From IMG/VR virus record IMGVR_UViG_3300008107_000341, positions 28,396-92,395 of that record: a DNA stretch of 64,000 nucleotides. One strand, 5' to 3'. Each line of letters begins with the position of its first letter. Positions within the stretch are counted from its first letter, which is position 1. This DNA is from a virus. Under the pieces are notes generated by a model. The model made no database searches. It was given only the letters and a program-made list of their open reading frames with translations, and was not told the DNA's origin. This document shows, in pieces, positions 21,351 through 27,117 of the stretch. The position numbers were made by a program, and so were the translations under genes.

Positions 21351-21623
21351 ATGACTGACTATCTGCTCATCACCTTCGGTCCTGCTGAAGATGTAGAGCG
21401 TAACGGTTGGTATAACTGCAAAGAGCGTTTTAATTACAAAGGCGCTGCTATTCGCAAAGGTCTTGATTCTCTTTGCATTGGTGGTTGTTTTGGTTATGTT
21501 GTGATTGAAGAGGGTGAAGATTGGTGGGAAATTGTTGATGAGTCTGGCACTGAGAATGCTAGCATCACTGCTAATCGCTTCACTTTCACTGTTCAACCTG
21601 CTCCCAAACTGGTGATGGTCTGA
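21351..21623 (+). CDS. Hypothetical protein, 90 aa
   Basis: This is the first gene behind the 21297 promoter. The product is beta-rich with conserved-looking aromatic and acidic stretches (DYLLITFGPAEDVERNGWYN, YVVIEEGEDWWEIVDESGTE). No family is recognised. It overlaps the next start by one base. Confidence 0.7.
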   Translation: MTDYLLITFGPAEDVERNGWYNCKERFNYKGAAIRKGLDSLCIGGCFGYVVIEEGEDWWEIVDESGTENASITANRFTFTVQPAPKLVMV

Positions 21624-21784
21624 TGAGAACCACTTACATTTTCCTTGCCTTTATTGGCATTTTGATGTATAATGTTTTTCTGATTCAACGTGATCAAAAA
21701 ATGTTTGAAGCATACGATAAAGCGTGTGCTACACTACCTCAACCTCACCCTGATTGTCACTATGCAAAACAACAACCTCGATGA
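21623..21784 (+). CDS. Small membrane protein, 53 aa
   Basis: ATG 21623 overlaps the stop before it. Residues 3-22 form a transmembrane helix (TTYIFLAFIGILMYNVFLI), followed by a polar tail with two Cys (KACATLPQPHPDC). It overlaps the next gene by 23 bp. Unknown function. Confidence 0.65.
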   Translation: MRTTYIFLAFIGILMYNVFLIQRDQKMFEAYDKACATLPQPHPDCHYAKQQPR

Positions 21785-21908
21785 TGCTTTACTCGATATT
21801 GATGAATATCGTGAGAAAGAATTGATTGATTACTATGTGGAAGATCTAGAGCGTCTTGCTGCAGAAGCACAAGTGACTGTAGATTATTACATTGCAGAGT
21901 TTGTATGA
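21762..21908 (+). CDS. Small acidic helical protein, 48 aa
   Basis: ATG 21762 is preferred over ATG 21690, which would read across the membrane-protein gene in another frame. The product (MQNNNLDDALLDIDEYREKE, LIDYYVEDLERLAAEA) is helical and acidic. It ends in an ATGA overlap. Unknown function. Confidence 0.62.
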   Translation: MQNNNLDDALLDIDEYREKELIDYYVEDLERLAAEAQVTVDYYIAEFV

Positions 21909-22060
21909 ACACACTCTCGATTCCTAATCTTCTTTATGAAGAATTGATCATGCTACAGGATATCATGGTGATGCTCGACAAATCTGATTTTGCATCAAAT
22001 CTAGATCCTACAGAGCGTGAGATCTTCAATGACCTTTACACTAAGATCATTCAATCATAA
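21905..22060 (+). CDS. Small helical protein, 51 aa
   Basis: ATG 21905 overlaps the upstream stop (ATGA), and its TAA shares a base with the next ATG. The product is helical (IPNLLYEELIMLQDIMVMLD, DPTEREIFNDLYTKIIQ). Coupling on both sides supports it; function unknown. Confidence 0.63.
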   Translation: MNTLSIPNLLYEELIMLQDIMVMLDKSDFASNLDPTEREIFNDLYTKIIQS

Positions 22061-22278
22061 TGGATAAAGTATCACACTGCCCAGCATGTAATAGTTTATG
22101 GCATACGCTAGCTATACCTGAGCATTTACATGATCAGTATTCTCCACCATACTATTACAGCACAGTGATTGCTGTTCAATCATGGGAGACAGATCGCACA
22201 CATTACTATTTGTGTCCTGATTGCGGAACCAAATTTGACCTTTGCGGAACTGTTAAGAACGATGACGCCAACGCTTGA
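22060..22278 (+). CDS. Small zinc-ribbon protein, 72 aa
   Basis: Two Cys pairs, C7-P-A-C10 in SHCPACNSLWH and C52-P-D-C55 in YYLCPDCGTKFDLCG, are spaced as in a zinc ribbon, with Tyr/Pro-rich sequence between them. Such ribbons bind DNA, RNA or RNA polymerase, so a regulatory part is possible but not shown. It overlaps the next gene by 17 bp. Confidence 0.72.
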   Translation: MDKVSHCPACNSLWHTLAIPEHLHDQYSPPYYYSTVIAVQSWETDRTHYYLCPDCGTKFDLCGTVKNDDANA

Positions 22279-22579
22279 CATGAGCTGGCATCCCTGGTAT
22301 GATGCTCTCAGTTCAGACAAACCAATGATCGACAACAACAGCGGTATTCTCTACCAACGCAACTTCAAAGAGTTGGTATGGTATCAAGAGTATATCTATC
22401 AGAATGGTGATCTGATTGGTGAGATCTTTACTAACATCGATGGTGTTGGTTACAATCTCAAGAAAGCAACAAATGTAAAAAATCTGCATGGGCAGTCTAT
22501 TGTTGTGATGGAAACGATTGCACAGTTCAATACTGTTGCAGATGCCAAAGAGTTTGTTAATCAAGCAGGAGGTCTTTGA
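22262..22579 (+). CDS. Hypothetical protein, 105 aa
   Basis: ATG 22262 is chosen over ATG 22169 because of the lesser overlap; ATG 22280 is also possible. The product is mixed alpha/beta (NFKELVWYQEYIYQNGDLIG, VKNLHGQSIVVMETIAQFN) with a helical end (DAKEFVNQAGG). No family is recognised. A sigma70-like sequence (TTGACA 22275, 17 bp, TATGAT 22298) lies in its first codons and may be an internal promoter or chance. Confidence 0.68.
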   Translation: MTPTLDMSWHPWYDALSSDKPMIDNNSGILYQRNFKELVWYQEYIYQNGDLIGEIFTNIDGVGYNLKKATNVKNLHGQSIVVMETIAQFNTVADAKEFVNQAGGL

Positions 22580-22698
22580 TGACTAACAAGATTGTTGATT
22601 TATTGATCCTTGAATTGAAACTCTATATAGAGGGTCATACAGCAGCATCCATTTCAATTGAAAACTATCGCCGTGGTATTGCCACGCTCTACAAATGA
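22579..22698 (+). CDS. Small protein, 39 aa
   Basis: ATG 22579 overlaps the upstream stop by one base and the frame ends in an ATGA overlap. An AGGAGG Shine-Dalgarno sequence stands immediately upstream. The product (MTNKIVDLLILELKLYIEGH, TAASISIENYRRGIATLYK) looks like a helix-turn-helix-sized peptide, but the pattern is too short to claim. Confidence 0.6.
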   Translation: MTNKIVDLLILELKLYIEGHTAASISIENYRRGIATLYK

Positions 22699-22814
22699 TT
22701 ACTACTATCATGGCTGCATTTGCGTTTGGTTATTGTGTCACTGATATTATTCAAAACTATCGTGCCAACAAACGCATCGAACAATTTGTCAAAGATCTGG
22801 AGAAACCCGAATGA
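22695..22814 (+). CDS. Small membrane-associated protein, 39 aa
   Basis: ATG 22695 overlaps the stop before it. The N-terminal 18 residues are hydrophobic (ITTIMAAFAFGYCVTDII), and the rest is a charged helix (NYRANKRIEQFVKDLEK). It is coupled to the next gene by ATGA. Unknown function. Confidence 0.6.
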   Translation: MITTIMAAFAFGYCVTDIIQNYRANKRIEQFVKDLEKPE

Positions 22815-23014
22815 TCACTCTACAAACCATCAATCCCACCACCTATAAAGTGGTTCTTCAAACCGAAGATCTTACTGAAGAAGAGCGCACTAAACTGATC
22901 AGAAAGCGTGACTTCTTCCCTGCTGAGTTTGTTCACGCACTCATTGATCTTCTCCCACCTGATCAAACATTTGACACATACGATCACTATAACATGACTC
23001 TATATGTCAAATGA
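22811..23014 (+). CDS. Hypothetical protein, 67 aa
   Basis: The product reads as alpha/beta (TTYKVVLQTEDLTEEERTKL, FVHALIDLLPPDQTFDTYDH) with a final strand. It overlaps both neighbours. No family is recognised. Confidence 0.65.
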   Translation: MITLQTINPTTYKVVLQTEDLTEEERTKLIRKRDFFPAEFVHALIDLLPPDQTFDTYDHYNMTLYVK

Positions 23015-23225
23015 ACAGCAATACAATGAATTAATCGATTGGGCGGGGGATCGTATAGATCTCCTGCTCTCTCGTAGTAAAGCATGTAAAACATCACAAC
23101 GTAAAACAACACATAGACTGAACGCACAAGCATTAGAAGAAGAGTTCTTTGATTGGTTCGCTGCTAGACATTCAGACTCTACTCAAAATGTTCTCTTCAT
23201 ACCCTATCATGGAAAACTATCCTAG
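23004..23225 (+). CDS. Hypothetical protein, 73 aa
   Basis: The helical product has a basic middle (RSKACKTSQRKTTHRL) flanked by Trp/Phe-rich helices (YNELIDWAGDRIDLLLSR, EEEFFDWFAARH). It overlaps the oxygenase gene by 38 bp if that starts at 23188. Unknown function. Confidence 0.62.
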   Translation: MSNEQQYNELIDWAGDRIDLLLSRSKACKTSQRKTTHRLNAQALEEEFFDWFAARHSDSTQNVLFIPYHGKLS

Positions 23226-23844
23226 GTGCTCTACTGTAGGTGTCATTCAAACTCACCTACCACATACAATCATTGATACAATTAGAACTGAATGCCACGC
23301 CTACGATAATCAAATCAAACAAGCAAACACATTCAATAATAATACTAATTACCGTAAGACATTCATCAAAGCAATATCATCCTATGAATGGTTCGCTGGT
23401 ATGCTCTGGCATTATATCTCACGAGCTAATAGAGAGAACTTTCTATTTGATATCACCTGCCTAGAGAATGAAGGATTAAATCATCTCATCTATCCTCCTG
23501 GGCATTACTATCATTGGCATCAAGATCAAGCATTGACATCATGCCTTCGCCCAACAATACTACCATCAGTCTATAACTCTACAATACAAGAGTCTTTGAC
23601 TGTAGAACACCAATGGATAAGAAAAATTTCTTTCTCATTACAACTAACAGATAGTAATGACTATACAGGGGGCGATCTACAATTCCATAATAATAATTAC
23701 ACTAAGGAAGGAGTAATCACTGCACCTAGAGAGAAAGGATCATTGATTATATTTGATAGTAGATTATCACATAGGGTAACAAGAGTAAGAGAAGGAACAA
23801 GAGAAGCATTGGTAGGATGGGTATTAGGACCACGATGGAAATAG
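23188..23844 (+). CDS. 2OG-Fe(II) oxygenase
   Basis: This is the fifth oxygenase in the window. ATG 23188 is chosen; 23149 and 23209 are alternatives. The 218-aa product has the core IYPPGHYYHWHQDQAL with H111-x-D113, TGGDLQFHNNN, distal H195 in DSRLSHRVTRV and R205 in EGTREALVGWVLGP. It resembles PKHD-type hydroxylases. It is the last gene before the repeat-rich gap at 23845. Confidence 0.88.
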   Translation: MFSSYPIMENYPRCSTVGVIQTHLPHTIIDTIRTECHAYDNQIKQANTFNNNTNYRKTFIKAISSYEWFAGMLWHYISRANRENFLFDITCLENEGLNHLIYPPGHYYHWHQDQALTSCLRPTILPSVYNSTIQESLTVEHQWIRKISFSLQLTDSNDYTGGDLQFHNNNYTKEGVITAPREKGSLIIFDSRLSHRVTRVREGTREALVGWVLGPRWK

Positions 23845-23885
23845 TTTTCCACAGGGTTGTGGAAAAAGTATAGAGTTTTTCCACA
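23845..23885. repeat. Cluster of three TTTTCCACA boxes (DnaA-box-like)
   Basis: TTTTCCACA at 23845-23853 and 23877-23885 and its reverse complement TGTGGAAAA at 23858-23866. The first two form an inverted pair with 4 bp between them. TTTTCCACA is the known DnaA-box form of cyanobacteria, one base from the E. coli box TTATCCACA. They could also fold as an RNA hairpin. Confidence 0.75.
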
Positions 23886-24033
23886 GATTTAAATGTGTTA
23901 AAAAATAGTATTGGGTTTTCTATGTGCTTCGTAGAATGTGTCTACAAATAGTCTGATGATACTGTGAAAGGTCTCAGAATCTTCAGAGTTGTTGTAGTCT
24001 TAGCACGCGAGCTAACGAGTTGTCAAGCGTTTG

Positions 24034-24195
24034 TCACAAAACTCAAAAATCTCAAAAAACTCAAAAATCTCAAAAACGACAAAACTGAGATTTCTGAGAA
24101 TTCTGTATTTCCAAGGTTTTTTGAGTTTTTTCGAATTTTAAAAAACTTAATTTTTTAGTTTTTTGAGATTTTTGAGACTTTTGAGAATTTTAAAG
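24034..24195. repeat. A+T-rich TCAAAAA/TTTTTGA repeat with long inverted symmetry
   Basis: The left half repeats CTCAAAAA-type units about every 9-10 bp (CTCAAAAATCTCAAAAAACT); the right half, around 24110-24190, holds the opposite form (TTTTTTGAGATTTTTGAGAC). The arms can pair over about 30 bp with few mismatches. A frame reading KLKNLKKLKNLKN here is an artefact of the repeat. The stretch 23886-24240 has no credible gene. Confidence 0.75.
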
Positions 24196-24246
24196 TCTTA
24201 TAATTATAACTTATCATTATAATAAGGGTTACTAATCAATAAAGGG

Positions 24247-24286
24247 TTGACAAACCATCGAAAATACAGTATTATTACTAAGTAAT
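24247..24286 (+). promoter_or_regulatory. Early-type promoter with dyad after the -10
   Basis: TTGACA (24247-24252), 17-bp spacer, TATTAT (24270-24275), followed by the dyad ATTACT-A-AGTAAT (24274-24286), related to the palindrome at 17080. It precedes ATG 24303. Confidence 0.82.
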
Positions 24287-24302
24287 CAATCAAAGACATC
24301 GA

Positions 24303-24545
24303 ATGACTGTCAAAAACTACACTGATCTTCCTAGTTCTGCTATCAAAAACATCACTATTGATACTGTAAAGAACACTGTATCAGTAGAGTATACTACTGG
24401 TAACAAACAGTATACTTACAGCACCGAAGATGCTGAAGGTTTTGATCAGCAACTGCTGTCAGAATTCGACTCTGATGATATCTCAGTGGGTCGATTCATG
24501 AATCAGAGCGTCACAAATGGCACTCTGAATCTGCTTGTTGACTGA
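24303..24545 (+). CDS. KTSC-like domain protein
   Basis: The 80-aa product has the layout of KTSC proteins: LPSSAIKNITIDTVKNTVSV (S-S-A-I then a strand), EYTTGNKQYTYSTED (strand turn with G-x-x-Y-x-Y) and a C-terminal helix with FMNQSV. In some phages and bacteria KTSC is fused to RNA polymerase- or lysyl-tRNA synthetase-related proteins; no activity is established. It has its own promoter beside the candidate origin. Confidence 0.7.
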   Translation: MTVKNYTDLPSSAIKNITIDTVKNTVSVEYTTGNKQYTYSTEDAEGFDQQLLSEFDSDDISVGRFMNQSVTNGTLNLLVD

Positions 24546-24555
24546 CCCTACCACA

Positions 24556-24563
24556 GATAAATA
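24556..24563 (+). promoter_or_regulatory. Possible T4-type late promoter (GATAAATA)
   Basis: GATAAATA differs in one base from the T4-like late box TATAAATA and lies in the 105-bp gap ahead of ATG 24651. Evidence is limited to this one element. Confidence 0.35.
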
Positions 24564-24650
24564 CGTTTGTCAAGGGGTAAAGACACCAATTTGGTTGTCA
24601 ATATCCCTTCCAGACGATTCTAGACACCTCTCAGAGAACATTTCAAACCG

Positions 24651-24815
24651 ATGGCTAAATCCAAAGCAGGAAACTACAAGGATAATTTCTATAACGAATT
24701 CGATGAATTCGAAGAGCATGAAGTAGAACAAAAGTATGGTGTGAAAGTGAAGAATATTGGTCGCACTCCAAAGAAACAGAAAAAGCTTAAATTTGATGGT
24801 GATTTTGAATGGTAA
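24651..24815 (+). CDS. Small charged protein, 54 aa
   Basis: ATG 24651 opens a 54-aa frame with a strongly acidic first half (NEFDEFEEHEVEQKYG) and a Lys-rich second half (RTPKKQKKLKFDG). It is probably disordered in part. It sits between the two TTTTCCACA clusters and ends 13 bp before the second. Its location next to a putative origin is suggestive, but no function is shown. Confidence 0.62.
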   Translation: MAKSKAGNYKDNFYNEFDEFEEHEVEQKYGVKVKNIGRTPKKQKKLKFDGDFEW

Positions 24816-24828
24816 TCTAATAAAATAG

Positions 24829-24892
24829 TTTTCCACAGATATACTAAAACCTGTGGAAAACTTTCAATAGTTTTCCACAACCCTGTGGAAAA
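24829..24892. repeat. Cluster of four TTTTCCACA boxes in two inverted pairs
   Basis: TTTTCCACA at 24829-24837 and 24871-24879; TGTGGAAAA at 24852-24860 and 24884-24892. The first pair forms AGTTTTCCACAG...CTGTGGAAAACT (12-bp arms, 12-bp loop), the second AGTTTTCCACA-ACCC-TGTGGAAAACT (11-bp arms). They could be DnaA binding sites or paired transcript-end hairpins. Confidence 0.75.
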
Positions 24893-24902
24893 CTCTCATA
24901 AG

Positions 24903-24945
24903 CCCCCCTAATCAGACCCATAAGCAAAGGTGATGGTTAGGGGGG
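24903..24945 (+). terminator. Hairpin abutting the next promoter
   Basis: CCCCCCTAA (24903-24911) pairs exactly with TTAGGGGGG (24937-24945), loop 25 nt. TTGACTTTT follows directly, so its right arm touches the -35 box at 24946. No long U-run, so terminator strength is uncertain. Confidence 0.65.
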
Positions 24946-24974
24946 TTGACTTTTGCCCCGATCTGACCCATACT
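24946..24974 (+). promoter_or_regulatory. Early-type promoter adjoining hairpin
   Basis: TTGACT (24946-24951), 17-bp spacer, CATACT (24969-24974), then ACCTAAGTCAACAG, a variant of the downstream motif. It precedes ATG 24999. Confidence 0.75.
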
Positions 24975-24998
24975 ACCTAAGTCAACAGCAAACGACCC

Positions 24999-25310
24999 AT
25001 GCGCCTCATCGAACGCCAAATGAACGCTGCTATCACCAACAGCAAAGATTGGCAGAAAGACAATACCATGGTGAGCAACGCTGATGGTGTTTCTTTCGTG
25101 TTTCTTCATGGTAACTGTATCGCCCAGATTGGTGATACGTTTGTGCGACTGTTTGATGGTGGTTGGCAAACTAACACCACCAAATCTCGCCTGAATGCTA
25201 TCCTGACTGCACACGGCAACGGTGAGCGTGTTTTCCAGAAGAATTTCAATTGGTTTGTTAGCACTGCTGCAGGCGATGTTGAGTTCGAATCTGGTATGCT
25301 TCTCGCCTGA
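24999..25310 (+). CDS. Conserved cyanophage/phage protein (IERQM...FDGGWQTNTTKSRLNA)
   Basis: The 103-aa product carries MRLIERQMNAAITNSKDWQK, VFLHGNCIAQIGD and LFDGGWQTNTTKSRLNAIL, a signature I associate with a small family frequent in phages of marine bacteria and cyanobacteria. The last part (VFQKNFNWFV) also fits. Function unknown; its own promoter and single-gene unit suggest early expression. Confidence 0.75.
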   Translation: MRLIERQMNAAITNSKDWQKDNTMVSNADGVSFVFLHGNCIAQIGDTFVRLFDGGWQTNTTKSRLNAILTAHGNGERVFQKNFNWFVSTAAGDVEFESGMLLA

Positions 25311-25350
25311 ACTTTACACTACATACTAACTGAAACCCATGGAGGATTAC

Positions 25351-25479
25351 ATGACCATTTCTGAAATGTATCAAGAGATTGTTGATCAAGAGGTGGCAGA
25401 CATTTTCCTTGATAGTGATAGTTTGATCGTTGACGATTATGCTCTCGAAGATGTAATCGAAGAGGTCTACGATTTGTAA
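25351..25479 (+). CDS. Small acidic protein, 42 aa
   Basis: ATG 25351 follows GGAGG by 5 bases, an ideal Shine-Dalgarno, so it is preferred to in-frame ATG 25339. The product (MTISEMYQEIVDQEVADIFL, LIVDDYALEDVIEEVYDL) is acidic and helical. It is co-transcribed with the gene before and ends before a new promoter unit. Small acidic proteins can be DNA mimics, but this is speculation. Confidence 0.6.
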   Translation: MTISEMYQEIVDQEVADIFLDSDSLIVDDYALEDVIEEVYDL

Positions 25480-25499
25480 TACAAACTGATCAGCCGCCC

Positions 25500-25557
25500 G
25501 ACCAGTTGGGGAACTGTCACACCACTGGTCGCCGCGGCCACCCCCTGCCCTTATACT
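25500..25557 (+). promoter_or_regulatory. Hairpin plus -10 element (TATACT)
   Basis: GACCAGT (25500-25506) pairs with ACTGGTC (25524-25530); TATACT is at 25552-25557, 17 bp after the weak slot TCGCCG. AAGTCAAACG follows the -10, a version of the shared downstream motif. It precedes ATG 25583. This is where the sequence becomes G+C-rich. Confidence 0.6.
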
Positions 25558-25582
25558 ATAGAAGTCAAACGCACCGAGACCT

Positions 25583-25711
25583 ATGTGGGATGAGATCCAA
25601 GACATGCCTGGTGAGATCTTCGATATCGAAGATTGGGGGCACCCCCTAGCAGAGTGCTGGCACGATATGGAGCTGAATGTGCCAGATGAAGAGGTGGCAC
25701 AGGAGGGGTGA
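25583..25711 (+). CDS. Small acidic protein, 42 aa
   Basis: ATG 25583 opens a 42-aa acidic frame (MWDEIQDMPGEIFDIEDWGH, AECWHDMELNVPDEEVAQ). It stands alone behind its own promoter unit, and its stop codon lies in the hairpin loop of the next unit. Acidity and position suit a host-interaction protein, but the function is unknown. Confidence 0.6.
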   Translation: MWDEIQDMPGEIFDIEDWGHPLAECWHDMELNVPDEEVAQEG

Positions 25712-25738
25712 CCCTCCCCCCTCTCCTGCCTCTATACT
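25702..25738 (+). promoter_or_regulatory. Hairpin/promoter cassette
   Basis: GGAGGG (25702-25707) pairs with CCCTCC (25712-25717) over loop GTGA, which overlaps the weak -35 GTGACC. TATACT at 25733-25738 and then GATCAAGTCAACC. The twenty bases CTATACTGATCAAGTCAACC starting at 25732 recur exactly at 25981. Confidence 0.7.
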
Positions 25739-25763
25739 GATCAAGTCAACCACACACGAGACC

Positions 25764-25931
25764 ATGACCCGCTTCGAAGTTTACGTGCCCTCTGCCCCTT
25801 ACGAGTCCGAGAGCACCTGGGATCTCGATCGTGCCTGGGATCTGTGCCTCTCGCTGAGCGAGGAGTTCGGATACGCTCAGGTTCGCCAGGATGGTATCAT
25901 CCTGGGAGACTACACCAACGGGGGTGTGTGA
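25764..25931 (+). CDS. Small protein, 55 aa
   Basis: ATG 25764 is placed after the promoter unit (an in-frame ATG at 25677 lies in the previous gene). The product (MTRFEVYVPSAPYESESTWD, LDRAWDLCLSLSEEFGYAQV) looks like a strand-helix-strand fold ending in VRQDGIILGDYTNGG. Single-gene unit. Family unknown. Confidence 0.65.
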   Translation: MTRFEVYVPSAPYESESTWDLDRAWDLCLSLSEEFGYAQVRQDGIILGDYTNGGV

Positions 25932-25951
25932 CACTCTAGAAACTGGCACAA

Positions 25952-25987
25952 GGGGTCACCACAGACCCCACCCTGACCCTCTATACT
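25952..25987 (+). promoter_or_regulatory. Hairpin plus promoter for the ArdA-like gene
   Basis: GGGGTC (25952-25957) pairs with GACCCC (25964-25969). TATACT is at 25982-25987 with no clear -35, followed by GATCAAGTCAACC. Same downstream motif as 25732. Confidence 0.65.
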
Positions 25988-26011
25988 GATCAAGTCAACC
26001 AAACAAAGCAA

Positions 26012-26440
26012 ATGACCGTGACTCTGACCTCCAACTATCGTGACATGCTCGCTGCTGCCACTGTTGAGAAGATCGATGAATTGCTCGATGAGAACTATGC
26101 TCTCGATGACATGCTCGAATTCATCGATGAGCGTAATGAGAACGATTTTGTAGCATACTATGAAGAGTATTGCCGTTGTGGTGAAGCAATCGGTTACGAT
26201 GCTGTAGATGCTCTCATCGATGAGATGGGGTGCGTTTCTGACATCGAAGGGTGTGATGATCGCTTCCGTGGTTGGTATGAATCGACCGCTGATTTCGCTG
26301 AAGAGTTTTATACTGATACCTACGATGTTCCCTCTGCATTGGTGATCGATTGGGAGGCAACTTACGATAGCACCCTCCGCTACGATTACACTGCCTGTGA
26401 GAAAGGTTATCGTCAGGTGGCGATCTTCTCTGATTACTGA
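26012..26440 (+). CDS. ArdA-like antirestriction protein
   Basis: The 142-aa acidic protein matches the C-terminal half of ArdA antirestriction proteins: a helical N-terminus, then DIEGCDDRFRGWYESTADFA (78-96), EEFYTDTYDVPSALVIDWEA (97-116) and YDYTACEKGYRQVAIF (124-139). In ArdA the equivalents are a Y-x-G/W-Y turn, the dFAee helix, the I-P strand and the Y-D-y-e-a stretch. ArdA mimics B-form DNA and blocks type I restriction enzymes. It is shorter than typical ArdA (about 165 aa) and lacks a clear N-terminal domain. It has its own promoter unit, as expected of an early anti-defence gene. Confidence 0.68.
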   Translation: MTVTLTSNYRDMLAAATVEKIDELLDENYALDDMLEFIDERNENDFVAYYEEYCRCGEAIGYDAVDALIDEMGCVSDIEGCDDRFRGWYESTADFAEEFYTDTYDVPSALVIDWEATYDSTLRYDYTACEKGYRQVAIFSDY

Positions 26441-26448
26441 GTGACAGT

Positions 26449-26499
26449 CTGAGAGGTGGCACACGCTGCCTCTCAGCACCCCATCCTAGCCCCTATACT
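26449..26499 (+). promoter_or_regulatory. Hairpin and -10 for the KTSC gene
   Basis: CTGAGAGG (26449-26456) pairs with CCTCTCAG (26469-26476). TATACT at 26494-26499, followed by GATCTCAGTTCAAAC, the second form of the downstream motif, which recurs at 27096. No good -35. Confidence 0.6.
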
Positions 26500-26522
26500 G
26501 ATCTCAGTTCAAACGACACACG

Positions 26523-26723
26523 ATGTTCAAGGCATTCACCCTCGGATCTACCGCCATCAGCAAGATGACCGCCGATCCTATCACGGGCACCGTTCGCGTT
26601 CGCTTTCGTGGGGGCACTAAGTTCTACCGCTTCGAGAACGTCTCCCGTCGCGCCATCGTGGCGATGCTGCTGCGCCCTCCCGTGAGCATGGGCCAGTGGG
26701 TAAACCGTCACTGCCTCGCCTGA
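26523..26723 (+). CDS. KTSC-domain protein, second copy
   Basis: The 66-aa product reads FTLGSTAISKMTADPITGTV, RVRFRGGTKFYRFENVSRRA, the S-x-x-I, V-R-F-x-G-G-x-x-Y-x-F pattern of KTSC, and ends with a helix (VSMGQWVNRH). It is far more G+C-rich and Arg-rich than the KTSC gene at 24303, so the two have different origins. Confidence 0.72.
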   Translation: MFKAFTLGSTAISKMTADPITGTVRVRFRGGTKFYRFENVSRRAIVAMLLRPPVSMGQWVNRHCLA

Positions 26724-26741
26724 TCAGGTCGCCTGACCCTG

Positions 26742-26747
26742 TAGACT
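26742..26747 (+). promoter_or_regulatory. -10 element TAGACT
   Basis: TAGACT at 26742-26747 followed by AATCACATCAGC and ATG 26769. Only a 4-bp hairpin (GGTC/GACC, 26727-26738) precedes it and no -35 is evident. Confidence 0.45.
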
Positions 26748-26768
26748 AATCACATCAGCAAACAACCC

Positions 26769-26930
26769 ATGAGAATCGAAGTTCGTTACCAGACTCCCTA
26801 CAATGCTTGTGAGTGGCGCTCGCAGTGGTTTAAGGATCTGGCAGAGGCAGAGCGTATGGTAGAATTCTATCGCTCCTGTGGGTCACCCTCTCACATCGCC
26901 CCTTCCTCCCTCGCTCAGTTCGATCGCTGA
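26769..26930 (+). CDS. Small protein, 53 aa
   Basis: ATG 26769 starts a 53-aa frame (MRIEVRYQTPYNACEWRSQW, FKDLAEAERMVEFYRSCG) with strand-helix pattern and two Cys. It is followed closely by the gene at 26938. Unknown function. Confidence 0.6.
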   Translation: MRIEVRYQTPYNACEWRSQWFKDLAEAERMVEFYRSCGSPSHIAPSSLAQFDR

Positions 26931-26937
26931 TTCTACC

Positions 26938-27078
26938 ATGCCGAACCTCATCCGCCTTTCCCTGGTCGCCGCCATCTGCCTGATGTTCGCCAACACCCTA
27001 GGATCGGTGTTCGCCCTAGCCCAGACCCTAGACCGTGTGACAGCCGAGAAGGTGGCACAGATCGCCGCCATCGACTGA
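26938..27078 (+). CDS. Small membrane or exported protein, 46 aa
   Basis: ATG 26938 is used instead of an upstream ATG that lies in the previous gene. The product (MPNLIRLSLVAAICLMFANT, LGSVFALAQTLDRVTAEKVA) has a positively charged start and a 22-residue hydrophobic core. A cleavage site at VFALAQ would make it secreted; otherwise it is a one-pass membrane protein. Confidence 0.6.
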   Translation: MPNLIRLSLVAAICLMFANTLGSVFALAQTLDRVTAEKVAQIAAID

Positions 27079-27089
27079 CCCCGACCCTG

Positions 27090-27111
27090 TAGACTGATCT
27101 CAGTTCAAACA
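27090..27111 (+). promoter_or_regulatory. -10 element TAGACT with conserved downstream motif
   Basis: TAGACT at 27090-27095 followed by GATCTCAGTTCAAAC, the same 15 bases as after 26499, and then ATG 27118. No -35. Confidence 0.5.
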
Positions 27112-27117
27112 AAGCAA

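Noticed and set aside
22275-22303. TTGACA-17-TATGAT inside the start of the 22262 gene as a promoter
   Set aside because: Good spacing, but it lies within coding sequence, is followed by no new gene start and lacks the downstream motif, so it was not listed as a separate feature.
23964-24158. Reading frame encoding KLKNLKKLKNLKN-type repeats
   Set aside because: It is created by the CTCAAAAA repeat; it has no ribosome-binding site, and the amino-acid pattern follows the DNA repeat rather than protein constraints.
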